Source of the DNA: Acidobacteriota bacterium
Lineage (GTDB): Bacteria; Acidobacteriota; Terriglobia; Bryobacterales; Bryobacteraceae
DNA length: 57,211 nt
Assembly: GCA_026394055.1 (NCBI GenBank)
Contig: JAPKYZ010000047.1
Location: 1-57,211, forward strand
Direction of reading: 5' to 3'
The notes beneath the pieces are model-generated. The model did not search any database. It was not told where the DNA came from and worked only from the letters and a program-made list of their open reading frames with translations. Within the stretch, counting starts at the first letter, position 1. Each line of letters opens with the position of its first letter. The position numbers were made by a program, and so were the translations under genes. Below, in pieces: positions 43,601 through 50,333 of the stretch.

Positions 43601-44357
43601 TTCCTTCCACGGTGGACAGCTGGTGTTGCGCCGGCCGGTCAGCAATGGTTGGGGCTTCGACTTCAACTACACCCTGTCGCACTCCATCGACATCACCTCG
43701 ACGGCGGAATCGGCCGCGGGCACGGGCGGCGGCGTGATCCAGGATTCGTTCAACCCCAACGCCTTCCGCGGCTCGTCTGACTTTGACCAACGCCACAACA
43801 TCACCGCCAACACGGTGGTCGAACTGCCGTTCGGCAAAGGCAAGACCTTCCTGCACAATGCCCCGGGCTGGCTGGACCAGATCGTGGGTGGCTGGCAGAC
43901 CTCCATGCTGTGGCGCTACCGGTCGGGCCTGCCGACGACGATCACTAACGGCGGCATCTACCCGACCAACTACCTCAGTTCCGCGGTTGCGGTGCTGCGG
44001 CCGGGCACCGCGCTGCCGGAAAATGGCGTCGGGTACAATCAAGCAGGGAACCCCAGTTTGTTCCGGGCGACCAATGTGGCGGCCAGCGCCTTTATGGGTC
44101 AGTATCCGGGGACAACCGGGACCCGCGCGATTCTGCGTATGGCGCCTATGTCCAACTTCGACCTCTCGCTGGGCAAGTACTTCAAGCTGCCGTTTGAAGG
44201 ACACCGCGTCCAGGTGCGTGCCGAAGCGTTCAACGCCTTCAACAACGTCAACTTCACCACGGCAAGCCTGTCACTGGCGAATCCCACCACGTTCGGTCAA
44301 TTCACCGATGTGATGGCTCCGCGCGTGATTCAGTTTGCTCTGCGGTACGAGTTCTAA
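40686..44357 (+). CDS. Oar-like TonB-dependent receptor with carboxypeptidase-regulatory domain (receptor 2)
   Basis: This is a 1223-aa outer-membrane receptor. The TTG at 40686 is chosen because AGGGGG lies six to eight bases before it and because it gives the signal peptide LKTIIIGLIAMLPLAAQ. An Ig-like CarboxypepD_reg domain (LQGTITDGQKAAIAESIISITNTDTAA, about residues 20-105) precedes the plug (LPLQTRNIVELLSLQPGV, NNVTLDGVDVNDNQAAG) and a large barrel that ends in VIQFALRYEF. Compared with receptor 1 it is longer by about 135 residues in extracellular loops. A secreted propeller, a cytochrome/DUF1553 protein and a DUF1501 protein follow closely on the same strand. The substrate is unknown. 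Confidence 0.92.
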   Translation: MKTIIIGLIAMLPLAAQSSSLQGTITDGQKAAIAESIISITNTDTAAARKALASATGAYSFVQLPPGNYKLEVQKPGFRTFTTQIRLQINTPATLDIQLEVGQVSETINVTEEAASVNTQNATIGNAFTEIQVRQLPLQTRNIVELLSLQPGVTSTGEVLGAKRDQNNVTLDGVDVNDNQAAGMTATTSSGLNAALPVPLDSVQEFRVTIAGQGADQGRSAGGQVSLVTKSGSNQFHGSLYEFHRNVKTAANDWFSNRSGLARENLIRNQYGASLGGRIIRDRVFFFANWEERKDRSARAQSRNVPTDELKQGIVRFRMNNGQIGTLTPDEVKSLDPLGIGYSSAMQGVLKQYPSPNDLQSGSDRGLNFGVYRFNAPLTRNDKAYVAKMDFNLDRAAKHTLMLRGTLGNNSRDEILAQFPGQDAAAKNLDNSKGLAARYTAVLSPSLVNVFSYGFTRLGIAQSGTPGNSLSFDGLSSLQNFTRGFGRIIPTTNLVNDLTWTKGTHTVQGGINFRLVQNDRNSYANSYPSYSFSRNTLRGLGADMTDIVNAYVKQRSGNTSLALSETQPTQRALGSLYGLLNNYSATYNFGRDGKAVPFGEPISRSFGTREYEFYVQDTWKVRRDLTLTYGLRYGSYQVPYERNGVQVVPTTGLDVFFAERVGASNAGIAGAKMPNAALTYVLGGPVNGGQGWYQRDNNNFAPRFNFAYAPVNDSTLGKVFGKGSVIRGGASMLYDRYGSDMVVNFDRAGSPGLASPVTQPRNTNFTDSARYNGSTYPALPTAPAASFPYTPATIVGGFGSYSGVFPNLVAPYSILLNMTYARQLPNKMTVEVGYIGRLARKSLVQVDVFQPLTQFKDPKSGQTWAQAAGVLRDAYEKGLTPAQVRANPSLLPTVPFIENVFGKAANRTFAGSATANYFNTTYGTYGGSDLDALNDMDRERQADGSCISAFGCNTFFALQNAGNVAWSNAGRSSFHGGQLVLRRPVSNGWGFDFNYTLSHSIDITSTAESAAGTGGGVIQDSFNPNAFRGSSDFDQRHNITANTVVELPFGKGKTFLHNAPGWLDQIVGGWQTSMLWRYRSGLPTTITNGGIYPTNYLSSAVAVLRPGTALPENGVGYNQAGNPSLFRATNVAASAFMGQYPGTTGTRAILRMAPMSNFDLSLGKYFKLPFEGHRVQVRAEAFNAFNNVNFTTASLSLANPTTFGQFTDVMAPRVIQFALRYEF

Positions 44358-44364
44358 ATCCGGA

Positions 44365-45444
44365 ATGCATTTGCTTTCTCCATTTCGTGATCAACAGGTG
44401 GCGGCGCGGGGCCTTCGGGCCTTCCGCGCCGCCGCGTTCCTCGCCACCACGGTGATCGCCGTTTCGATAACGGCGACAGGCGCCGCTGCCAAGGACCCCA
44501 AGCGTCCCGCAGCCCCCGCCAAGCCCGGCATCAAAACGCCTGGCATTCAGATTCCGCTGGCCAACCTAAAGCCCGAAGCGGAGTTCAAGTTAGAAGGAGC
44601 TGCTTCGGCGCTCTTGTTCTTGCCTGGCCCCATGCAAAGCGCCTGGGTGGCCAACCGGACCCTCGGCACGCTGGTGCGGATCGACGGCAAGACCAACAAG
44701 GCCAACGACGCGGTGAAGGAGTTCAAGCAGCCCTGCGGCTTGGTGAACGCCTTTGGCAGCCTCTGGGTGCCGCAATGTGGCGATGCAACCATCGCGCGCG
44801 TGGAAGCCAAGTCGAGCAAGGTAACCGCGACCCTCCCATTTGGCGTCGGCGGGGCCAGCCCGGCCATTGCCTCGACCGAAGACAGCATCTGGCTGTTGTC
44901 CGACGATAAGACCACGCTGAGCCGCATTGACCCGCAGGACAACGTGGTGGTGTCGGAACTGCGGCTGCCCAAGGGCTGCCGTTCGCTGCTCTCGGCCTCG
45001 GGCTCATTGTGGGTGGCCAGCCCCACCGATAACAGGCTGCTCCGCATCAACCCCCGCACCAATCTAGTGGAGCAACGGATTGAAGTATTGGGCCAGCCCA
45101 CCGCTGCGGTCTTTGGTGAGAACTCGGTTTGGGTGCTGGCGGCGGCCGACGGCAAGGTGGTCCGCATTGATCCCAAGACCAATAAATCCACCGCCACCAT
45201 CGACCTGGGCATCCCGGATGCGGAGGGCAGTCTCGCCTTTAGCGATGGCTCTGTCTGGGTGAGCGCGGTCGGGTTCCCGATCACGCAGATTGATCCGCAG
45301 ACCGACAAAGTCGTCAAGCAGTTCGTGGGCGAAGGTGGCGGCGTTATTCAGACTGGGCTGGGTTCGCTGTGGCTGGCGAATCTGCCTGGGCAAACATTGT
45401 GGCGTATTGATCCGAAACGGCTGGCGGCGACGCTGGCTGAGTAG
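44365..45444 (+). CDS. Secreted Vgb/YncE-like beta-propeller protein (359 aa), related to the one at 37966
   Basis: The ATG at 44365 lies seven bases after the receptor stop. A basic N-terminus (SPFRDQQVAARGLRAFRAA) precedes the hydrophobic segment AFLATTVIAVSITATGAAA, a rather long but plausible export signal. A lysine/proline linker (PKRPAAPAKPGIKTPGIQ) leads into about seven YVTN-like repeats such as AFGSLWVPQCGDATIARVEAKSSKVTATLPFG and GENSVWVLAAADGKVVRIDPKTNKS. It shares with the propeller of the nitrogen operon the same order of repeats and a cysteine pair (QPCGLVNAFGSLWVPQCGD). The role is unknown. The tight spacing makes it a partner of the receptor and of the DUF1553/DUF1501 pair. 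Confidence 0.83.
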   Translation: MHLLSPFRDQQVAARGLRAFRAAAFLATTVIAVSITATGAAAKDPKRPAAPAKPGIKTPGIQIPLANLKPEAEFKLEGAASALLFLPGPMQSAWVANRTLGTLVRIDGKTNKANDAVKEFKQPCGLVNAFGSLWVPQCGDATIARVEAKSSKVTATLPFGVGGASPAIASTEDSIWLLSDDKTTLSRIDPQDNVVVSELRLPKGCRSLLSASGSLWVASPTDNRLLRINPRTNLVEQRIEVLGQPTAAVFGENSVWVLAAADGKVVRIDPKTNKSTATIDLGIPDAEGSLAFSDGSVWVSAVGFPITQIDPQTDKVVKQFVGEGGGVIQTGLGSLWLANLPGQTLWRIDPKRLAATLAE

Positions 45445-45504
45445 GATCGTTGTTGAAAGTTTGATTGGTAACCGGCCTCGACGAAGGCCCTGACGGAGCA
45501 AATG

Positions 45505-48500
45505 ATGGCGACTCAGCCCTCGTTGGTGACTGCATTGAAGCAAGCGACACGACGCCTGCTGGAATCGGGGCGTACCTTCGCGCTCCCCATGCTCGCCGTG
45601 TCCTCGGCCCTGTGGGCGCAAGCCCCGGCCACCACTCCTGAGTTTTTTGAGACCAAGGTCCGGCCGGTGCTGGCCCAAAACTGTTTCGGCTGCCACACCA
45701 ACTCCGCCATGGGCGGGCTGCGTTTGGATAGCGCGGAAGCGCTGACCAAGGGCGGCAAGCGCGGCGCGGCCATCGTCGCCGGAGACCCGGCCAAGAGCCT
45801 GCTGATCACCGCCATCAACCACGCCGACCCCAACTTGAAGATGCCCATGGGCAACAAGCTGAAGGACGCGGAGATCGCCGATCTGACGGCTTGGGTGAAG
45901 GGTGGCGCCGTGTGGCCCAAGTCCACAGCGGCTCCGGTCGCGGCCAAGGTCGAAGCGGGCAAGTACGTCATTCCAGCGGAGCTCCGCCAGTTCTGGTCCT
46001 ATGTGCCGCTGAAGAACCCGGCGCTGCCGGCCGTCAAGGACGAAAAGTGGGCCCGCACGGCCATCGACCGCTTTGTGCTGGCTCGCCTGGAAAAGGAAGG
46101 ACTGAAGCCCGTCCGCCCGGCCACCAAGCGTGACCTGCTGCGCCGCGCTTCGCTCGACCTCACCGGCCTGCCGCCGACCTTTGAAGAGATCGCCGCATTT
46201 GAAAAGGACACTTCGGCGGATGCCTTCGCCAAGGTCGTCGACCGGCTGCTCGCCTCGCCCCAATATGGTGAGCGCTGGGGCCGCATTTGGCTCGATGTCG
46301 CGCGCTATGGCGAAGATGACTACCGCAGCCTTGATCCGATGCGCCGCGGCCACAACCCCTACCCCAACGCCCACGTCTACCGCGACTGGGTGATCCAGGC
46401 CTTCAACGACGACATGCCGTTTGACCAGTTTGTGAAGGCGCAGTTGGCCGGTGATCAGATGGACCCCAAGGTCCGCCACCGCATGCTGCCCGGCACCGGC
46501 TTCCTGGGGGTGGGCCCCGGGTATTACGACAACGGCTCAACCGAAGTGCCCCGCGCCGATGAACGGCATGACCGCGTCGACGTGGTCACCCGCGGCTTTT
46601 TGGGCTTGACGGTAGCCTGTGCCCGCTGCCACGACCACAAGTACGATCCGTTCCCCACCAAGGACTACTACGCACTGGCGGGCGTCTTTGCCAACACCAT
46701 CTACGAGGAGTACCCGCTGGCACCGAAGTCCGTGGTGGCTGAGGCGGAGAAGATCGAAGCGCAGATCGACCTGAAGCAGAAGATCATGTTCGAGATGCAG
46801 AACAACTTCAGCACGCAATTGGGGCAATCCCTGGCGCTGCTGACGTCCAACTATCTGCAAGGTGTTTGGGAAGTGGCCGGCCCGCAGAAGAAAGACATCG
46901 CCGATGTGGTGGAGGCCCGCAAGCTCGATTTTGAGCTGCTCAACCGGTGGATCAAGTACATGGAGAAGACCACCGACAAGTACGGCTACAAAAAGGCGTG
47001 GCAGACCATGATGGCCAAGCCCGCCAGCACCATGCCGGAAGCGAAAAAGCTGGCCGACAAGTTCCAGGAAGACGTGGTGGCGGTGATGCTGCTCCGCAAC
47101 GATATCCAGGAAGAGAACAAGGTGATCGCGGCCAAGGCGATGGATGGCACCAAGCCGAAGAAGCGCACCAACAAGCCCAGCAACTTCGTCACCAATGAAG
47201 ACTTTTGCCCGGGCTGCGCGCTGCAGTTGAAGAGCCTCTCCGAAGAGCAGACCAACTTCCACACTGAGATCTTCCAGCGCATGCTCTCCGATAGCGAGGA
47301 TCCGGTGGCGATGATGATGATGGGCGGCCGCATGGGCAAGCCCGGCGTGCTCGCGTTCCGGGGCTGGGGTTTGGAATCGCGCATCGGCGCCGCCAGCCAG
47401 GCGCAGATCGCCGCAGTCCGCAAGGACATTGAAGACGCTCGCAAAAAGTTGGAACCAGGCTACCCCTACTTGCACGGCGTCAAGGACTCCGACAAGCCCG
47501 TCAATCTCCCGCAGGCCCTGCGCGGCGACCCGTTCAATCTGGGCGAAGAAATCCCCCGGCACTTCCTCACCGTGCTCTCCAAGGGCGAGCCTCAACCGTT
47601 CTCCAAGGGCAGCGGGCGGCTGGAACTGGCCGACATGATCCTGGCCCAGCCGATCACGACGCGCGTGGCCGTCAATCGCATCTGGAAGGCCCATTTCGGC
47701 ACCGGCATCGTCGATACGCCCAGCAACTTCGGCATGACCGGCGAACGTCCCACCAACCCGGAACTGCTCGAGTATCTGGCGTCCAGCTTCGTCAAAAACG
47801 GCCAGTCGCCCAAGAAGCTCCATCGCGAGATTATGCTGAGCTCGGTGTATCAGCTGTCCACCGCGGATGACGCCGTCGCCTCCGCCAAGGATTCCGGCAA
47901 CCGCCTCTACTGGCGCGCCGACCGCAAGCGCATGGACGCCGAACAGATTCGTGATTCGGTGTTGATGGTCTCGGGCAAGCTCGACAACGCCCTGGGCGGG
48001 CCTTCGGTTGACCTTACCCCGGCCGTCTCCCGTCGCACCGTCTACGGCAAGGTCAGCCGCTACAAGACTGACGAGTACCTGCTGCTGTTCGACTTCCCTA
48101 GCCCCAGCATCAGCGCGGAGCGCCGCTTTATCACCACCGTGCCGCTGCAGCGCCTCTTCCTGATGAACAGCGACTTCATCCAGCTCCACTCCGAGGAACT
48201 AGCCAAGCGGGTCGCGACCGAGGCCAACAACCGCGAACGTATCAAGAAAGTCCACCGGATCATCTATGGCCGCGAGGCCTCAGAGCCCGAGATCGCGCTG
48301 GGTCTGGAGTATCTGAAAACGGAGCCGCTCCGCGAATACGAAGAGCGCAAGAAGAAGGCCGCGGAAGAGGCTCCCGCTGGTGGTGGCCGCCGGGGTCGTG
48401 ATGGTGGCAAGGGCCCCGGTGGTCCGCCCCCCGCGATGGTTTCCGGCATGACGGAGAAGCCTGCGGGTGACAAGGCCCCAGCCGGCGAAAAGGCGCAGGC

Positions 48501-48774
48501 CGAAAAGCCAGCCACTGAGGCTCCCGCCACAACGGCCAATGCCAGCCCCGGAGGCGCCGCCGCGGAAGAAGGCAATCCTGGTGGTGCGGGTGCGGATGCC
48601 GCTGCGGGCGATGCGCCACCTCCCGGGATGGGCATGGGGCAGGGCATGATGATGGGCATGGGCGGCCGCCGCCCCGGTGGACCGTCAACGCCCGAAGTGA
48701 AGTACGAGCCGACGGCCTGGGGCCGTTACGTCAAGGTGCTGTTGAGCGCCAGTGAGTTCTTGTTCGTCAACTAG
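45505..48774 (+). CDS. Planctomycete-type cytochrome / DUF1549 / DUF1553 protein
   Basis: This exported protein has 1089 aa. After a long signal region (LPMLAVSSALWAQA), a cytochrome-c-like domain (PSCyt1) begins with FFETKVRPVLAQNCFGCHTNSAMGGLRL, holding a CxxCH haem site, and ends near residue 130. DUF1549 (about 160-400) contains IDRFVLARLEKEGLKP, RRASLDLTGLPPTFEEI and GLTVACARCHDHKYDPF, a second CxxCH. DUF1553 (about 690-950) contains AVNRIWKAHFGTGIVDTPSNFG and REIMLSSVYQLS. A stretch of about 100 residues rich in Gly, Ala, Pro and Met interrupts the C-terminus before the normal final segment WGRYVKVLLSASEFLFVN. GGAG is six bases before the second ATG. The family function is not established. 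Confidence 0.9.
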   Translation: MATQPSLVTALKQATRRLLESGRTFALPMLAVSSALWAQAPATTPEFFETKVRPVLAQNCFGCHTNSAMGGLRLDSAEALTKGGKRGAAIVAGDPAKSLLITAINHADPNLKMPMGNKLKDAEIADLTAWVKGGAVWPKSTAAPVAAKVEAGKYVIPAELRQFWSYVPLKNPALPAVKDEKWARTAIDRFVLARLEKEGLKPVRPATKRDLLRRASLDLTGLPPTFEEIAAFEKDTSADAFAKVVDRLLASPQYGERWGRIWLDVARYGEDDYRSLDPMRRGHNPYPNAHVYRDWVIQAFNDDMPFDQFVKAQLAGDQMDPKVRHRMLPGTGFLGVGPGYYDNGSTEVPRADERHDRVDVVTRGFLGLTVACARCHDHKYDPFPTKDYYALAGVFANTIYEEYPLAPKSVVAEAEKIEAQIDLKQKIMFEMQNNFSTQLGQSLALLTSNYLQGVWEVAGPQKKDIADVVEARKLDFELLNRWIKYMEKTTDKYGYKKAWQTMMAKPASTMPEAKKLADKFQEDVVAVMLLRNDIQEENKVIAAKAMDGTKPKKRTNKPSNFVTNEDFCPGCALQLKSLSEEQTNFHTEIFQRMLSDSEDPVAMMMMGGRMGKPGVLAFRGWGLESRIGAASQAQIAAVRKDIEDARKKLEPGYPYLHGVKDSDKPVNLPQALRGDPFNLGEEIPRHFLTVLSKGEPQPFSKGSGRLELADMILAQPITTRVAVNRIWKAHFGTGIVDTPSNFGMTGERPTNPELLEYLASSFVKNGQSPKKLHREIMLSSVYQLSTADDAVASAKDSGNRLYWRADRKRMDAEQIRDSVLMVSGKLDNALGGPSVDLTPAVSRRTVYGKVSRYKTDEYLLLFDFPSPSISAERRFITTVPLQRLFLMNSDFIQLHSEELAKRVATEANNRERIKKVHRIIYGREASEPEIALGLEYLKTEPLREYEERKKKAAEEAPAGGGRRGRDGGKGPGGPPPAMVSGMTEKPAGDKAPAGEKAQAEKPATEAPATTANASPGGAAAEEGNPGGAGADAAAGDAPPPGMGMGQGMMMGMGGRRPGGPSTPEVKYEPTAWGRYVKVLLSASEFLFVN

Positions 48775-48782
48775 GAAAGACC

Positions 48783-50306
48783 ATGGATCTGCATAAGTCG
48801 TCCAATCCCTTTACTCGCCGTGAGGCGCTGCGCCGCGTCGGCAATGGCTTCGGCATGATGGCCTTCGCCAATATGGTCCAGGAGTCGGTGGCGCGCGCCG
48901 GAGTGGCCAGCGCCGATGGCGGCGTGCTGAGCGCTGCCCTTCACCACCCCGCCAAAGTGAAGCGGATCATCTTCCTGTTCATGAACGGCGGGTGCTCAAC
49001 GATCGACAGCTTCGACCCCAAGCCCGCGCTCGAAAAGTACGACGGCCAGCCGCTGCCCGGTGGTGACATCAAGACCGAACGGAAGACCGGTGCCCTGATG
49101 AAGTCGCCCTTCCAGTTCAAGAAGTACGGCCAGTCCGGCATGGACGTCAGCGAGCTGTGGCCCAACCTGGGCGGCGTCGCCGATGACATCTGCTGGATCC
49201 GCTCCGTCCACACGGAAATCCCCAACCATGAACCGTCCTGCCTGATGATGAACACCGGCGCCAATCAAGCCGGCCGCCCTTCACTGGGCGCATGGCTCAC
49301 CTATGGCTTGGGCACCGAGAATCAGAACCTGCCGGGCTACGTGGTGCTGTGCCCCGACGTGCCCACCACCGTCGGGCCTCCACTGTGGAGCAACGGCTTC
49401 CTGCCCGCCATCAACCAGGGCAGCTTCATCGCCAACAAGATCGCCACCGCCTCCGATAGTGAACTGCCCGAGGAGATGCCCAAGGCTGATGATAAGGACG
49501 GCAAGAAGGACAAAGACAAGGTCGTCATCGAAAAAAGCTTCGACCCCAAGAAGCTGATCAGCTTTGTCAACAACCCCAAGTTTGAGCTGGCCGAGCAGCG
49601 CCGCGAACTCGACCTGTTGCAAAAGATCGAAGGCATGCGCCGGGAGCGCGAAGGCGCTGACCCGCAAGTGGAAAGCGTCATCAAGAGCATGGAAGTGGCC
49701 TACCGGATGCAGACCGAAGCTCCGGCCGTGTTCGACATCCGCAAGGAAACCGAAGCCACCCAAAAGCTCTACGGCCCCGGCAGCACCGCGCGTGGCTGTC
49801 TGATGGCCGTGCGCCTGGCGGAAAAGGGCGTCCGCATGGTGCAGGTCTACTACGCCAAGGGCGACCCGTGGGATGCTCACGGCGACATCATGGCGCACAA
49901 AGTGAACGCCAAGAACTCCGACCAGCCGTTCGCCGCCGTCGTGAAGGACCTGAAGTCCCGCGGCCTGTGGAAGGACACGCTGGTGGTGTGCGGTTCAGAG
50001 TTCGGCCGCACCCCGGTCCGCGAAGTGGGCGGTGGCGGCGGGCAGTTGAAGAAGGGCCGCGACCATAATCCATTCGGGTTCACCATGTGGCTGGCGGGCG
50101 GCGCCGTCAAGGGCGGAACCATCTATGGCGCCACCGACGAGTTCGGCTTCAAGGCGGTCGAGAAGCCGGTGCATGTGCACGACATCCACGCCACCATCCT
50201 GCACCTGATGGGCATCGACCACACAAAGCTCACCTACCGCTACAGCGGCCGCGACTTCCGCCTAACGGACGTCGACGGCCACGTGTTGCACGACATCATC
50301 GCGTAG
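48783..50306 (+). CDS. DUF1501 family protein (sulfatase-like fold), 507 aa
   Basis: This protein belongs to DUF1501, related to the alkaline phosphatase/sulfatase fold and routinely encoded next to DUF1549/DUF1553 proteins. The start FTRREALRRVGNGFGMMAFANM resembles a Tat-type signal (RRxxLRR followed by a hydrophobic stretch). Family segments are KRIIFLFMNGGCSTIDSFDPKPALEKYDGQPLPG, SVHTEIPNHEPSCLMMNTG, GCLMAVRLAEKGVRMVQVYY, VVCGSEFGRTP and GRDHNPFGFTMWLAGGAVKGGTIYGATDEFG. Residues about 230-260 form a charged insert (EEMPKADDKDGKKDKDKVVIEK) not typical of the family. It follows the DUF1553 gene after eight bases. The reaction is unknown; sulfate- or phosphate-ester chemistry is suggested only by fold. 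Confidence 0.92.
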   Translation: MDLHKSSNPFTRREALRRVGNGFGMMAFANMVQESVARAGVASADGGVLSAALHHPAKVKRIIFLFMNGGCSTIDSFDPKPALEKYDGQPLPGGDIKTERKTGALMKSPFQFKKYGQSGMDVSELWPNLGGVADDICWIRSVHTEIPNHEPSCLMMNTGANQAGRPSLGAWLTYGLGTENQNLPGYVVLCPDVPTTVGPPLWSNGFLPAINQGSFIANKIATASDSELPEEMPKADDKDGKKDKDKVVIEKSFDPKKLISFVNNPKFELAEQRRELDLLQKIEGMRREREGADPQVESVIKSMEVAYRMQTEAPAVFDIRKETEATQKLYGPGSTARGCLMAVRLAEKGVRMVQVYYAKGDPWDAHGDIMAHKVNAKNSDQPFAAVVKDLKSRGLWKDTLVVCGSEFGRTPVREVGGGGGQLKKGRDHNPFGFTMWLAGGAVKGGTIYGATDEFGFKAVEKPVHVHDIHATILHLMGIDHTKLTYRYSGRDFRLTDVDGHVLHDIIA

Positions 50307-50333
50307 GGCGTTTGTCGCGAGCCCATTGCTGCC

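Noticed and set aside
42057..44204. 715-codon open frame antisense to receptor 2
   Set aside because: Same reason: composition typical of antisense reading in GC-rich DNA, no domain, and the sense strand encodes a clear Oar-like receptor.
46537..48189. 550-codon frame antisense to the DUF1549/DUF1553 gene
   Set aside because: No family features; the sense frame contains conserved CxxCH and DUF1553 motifs.
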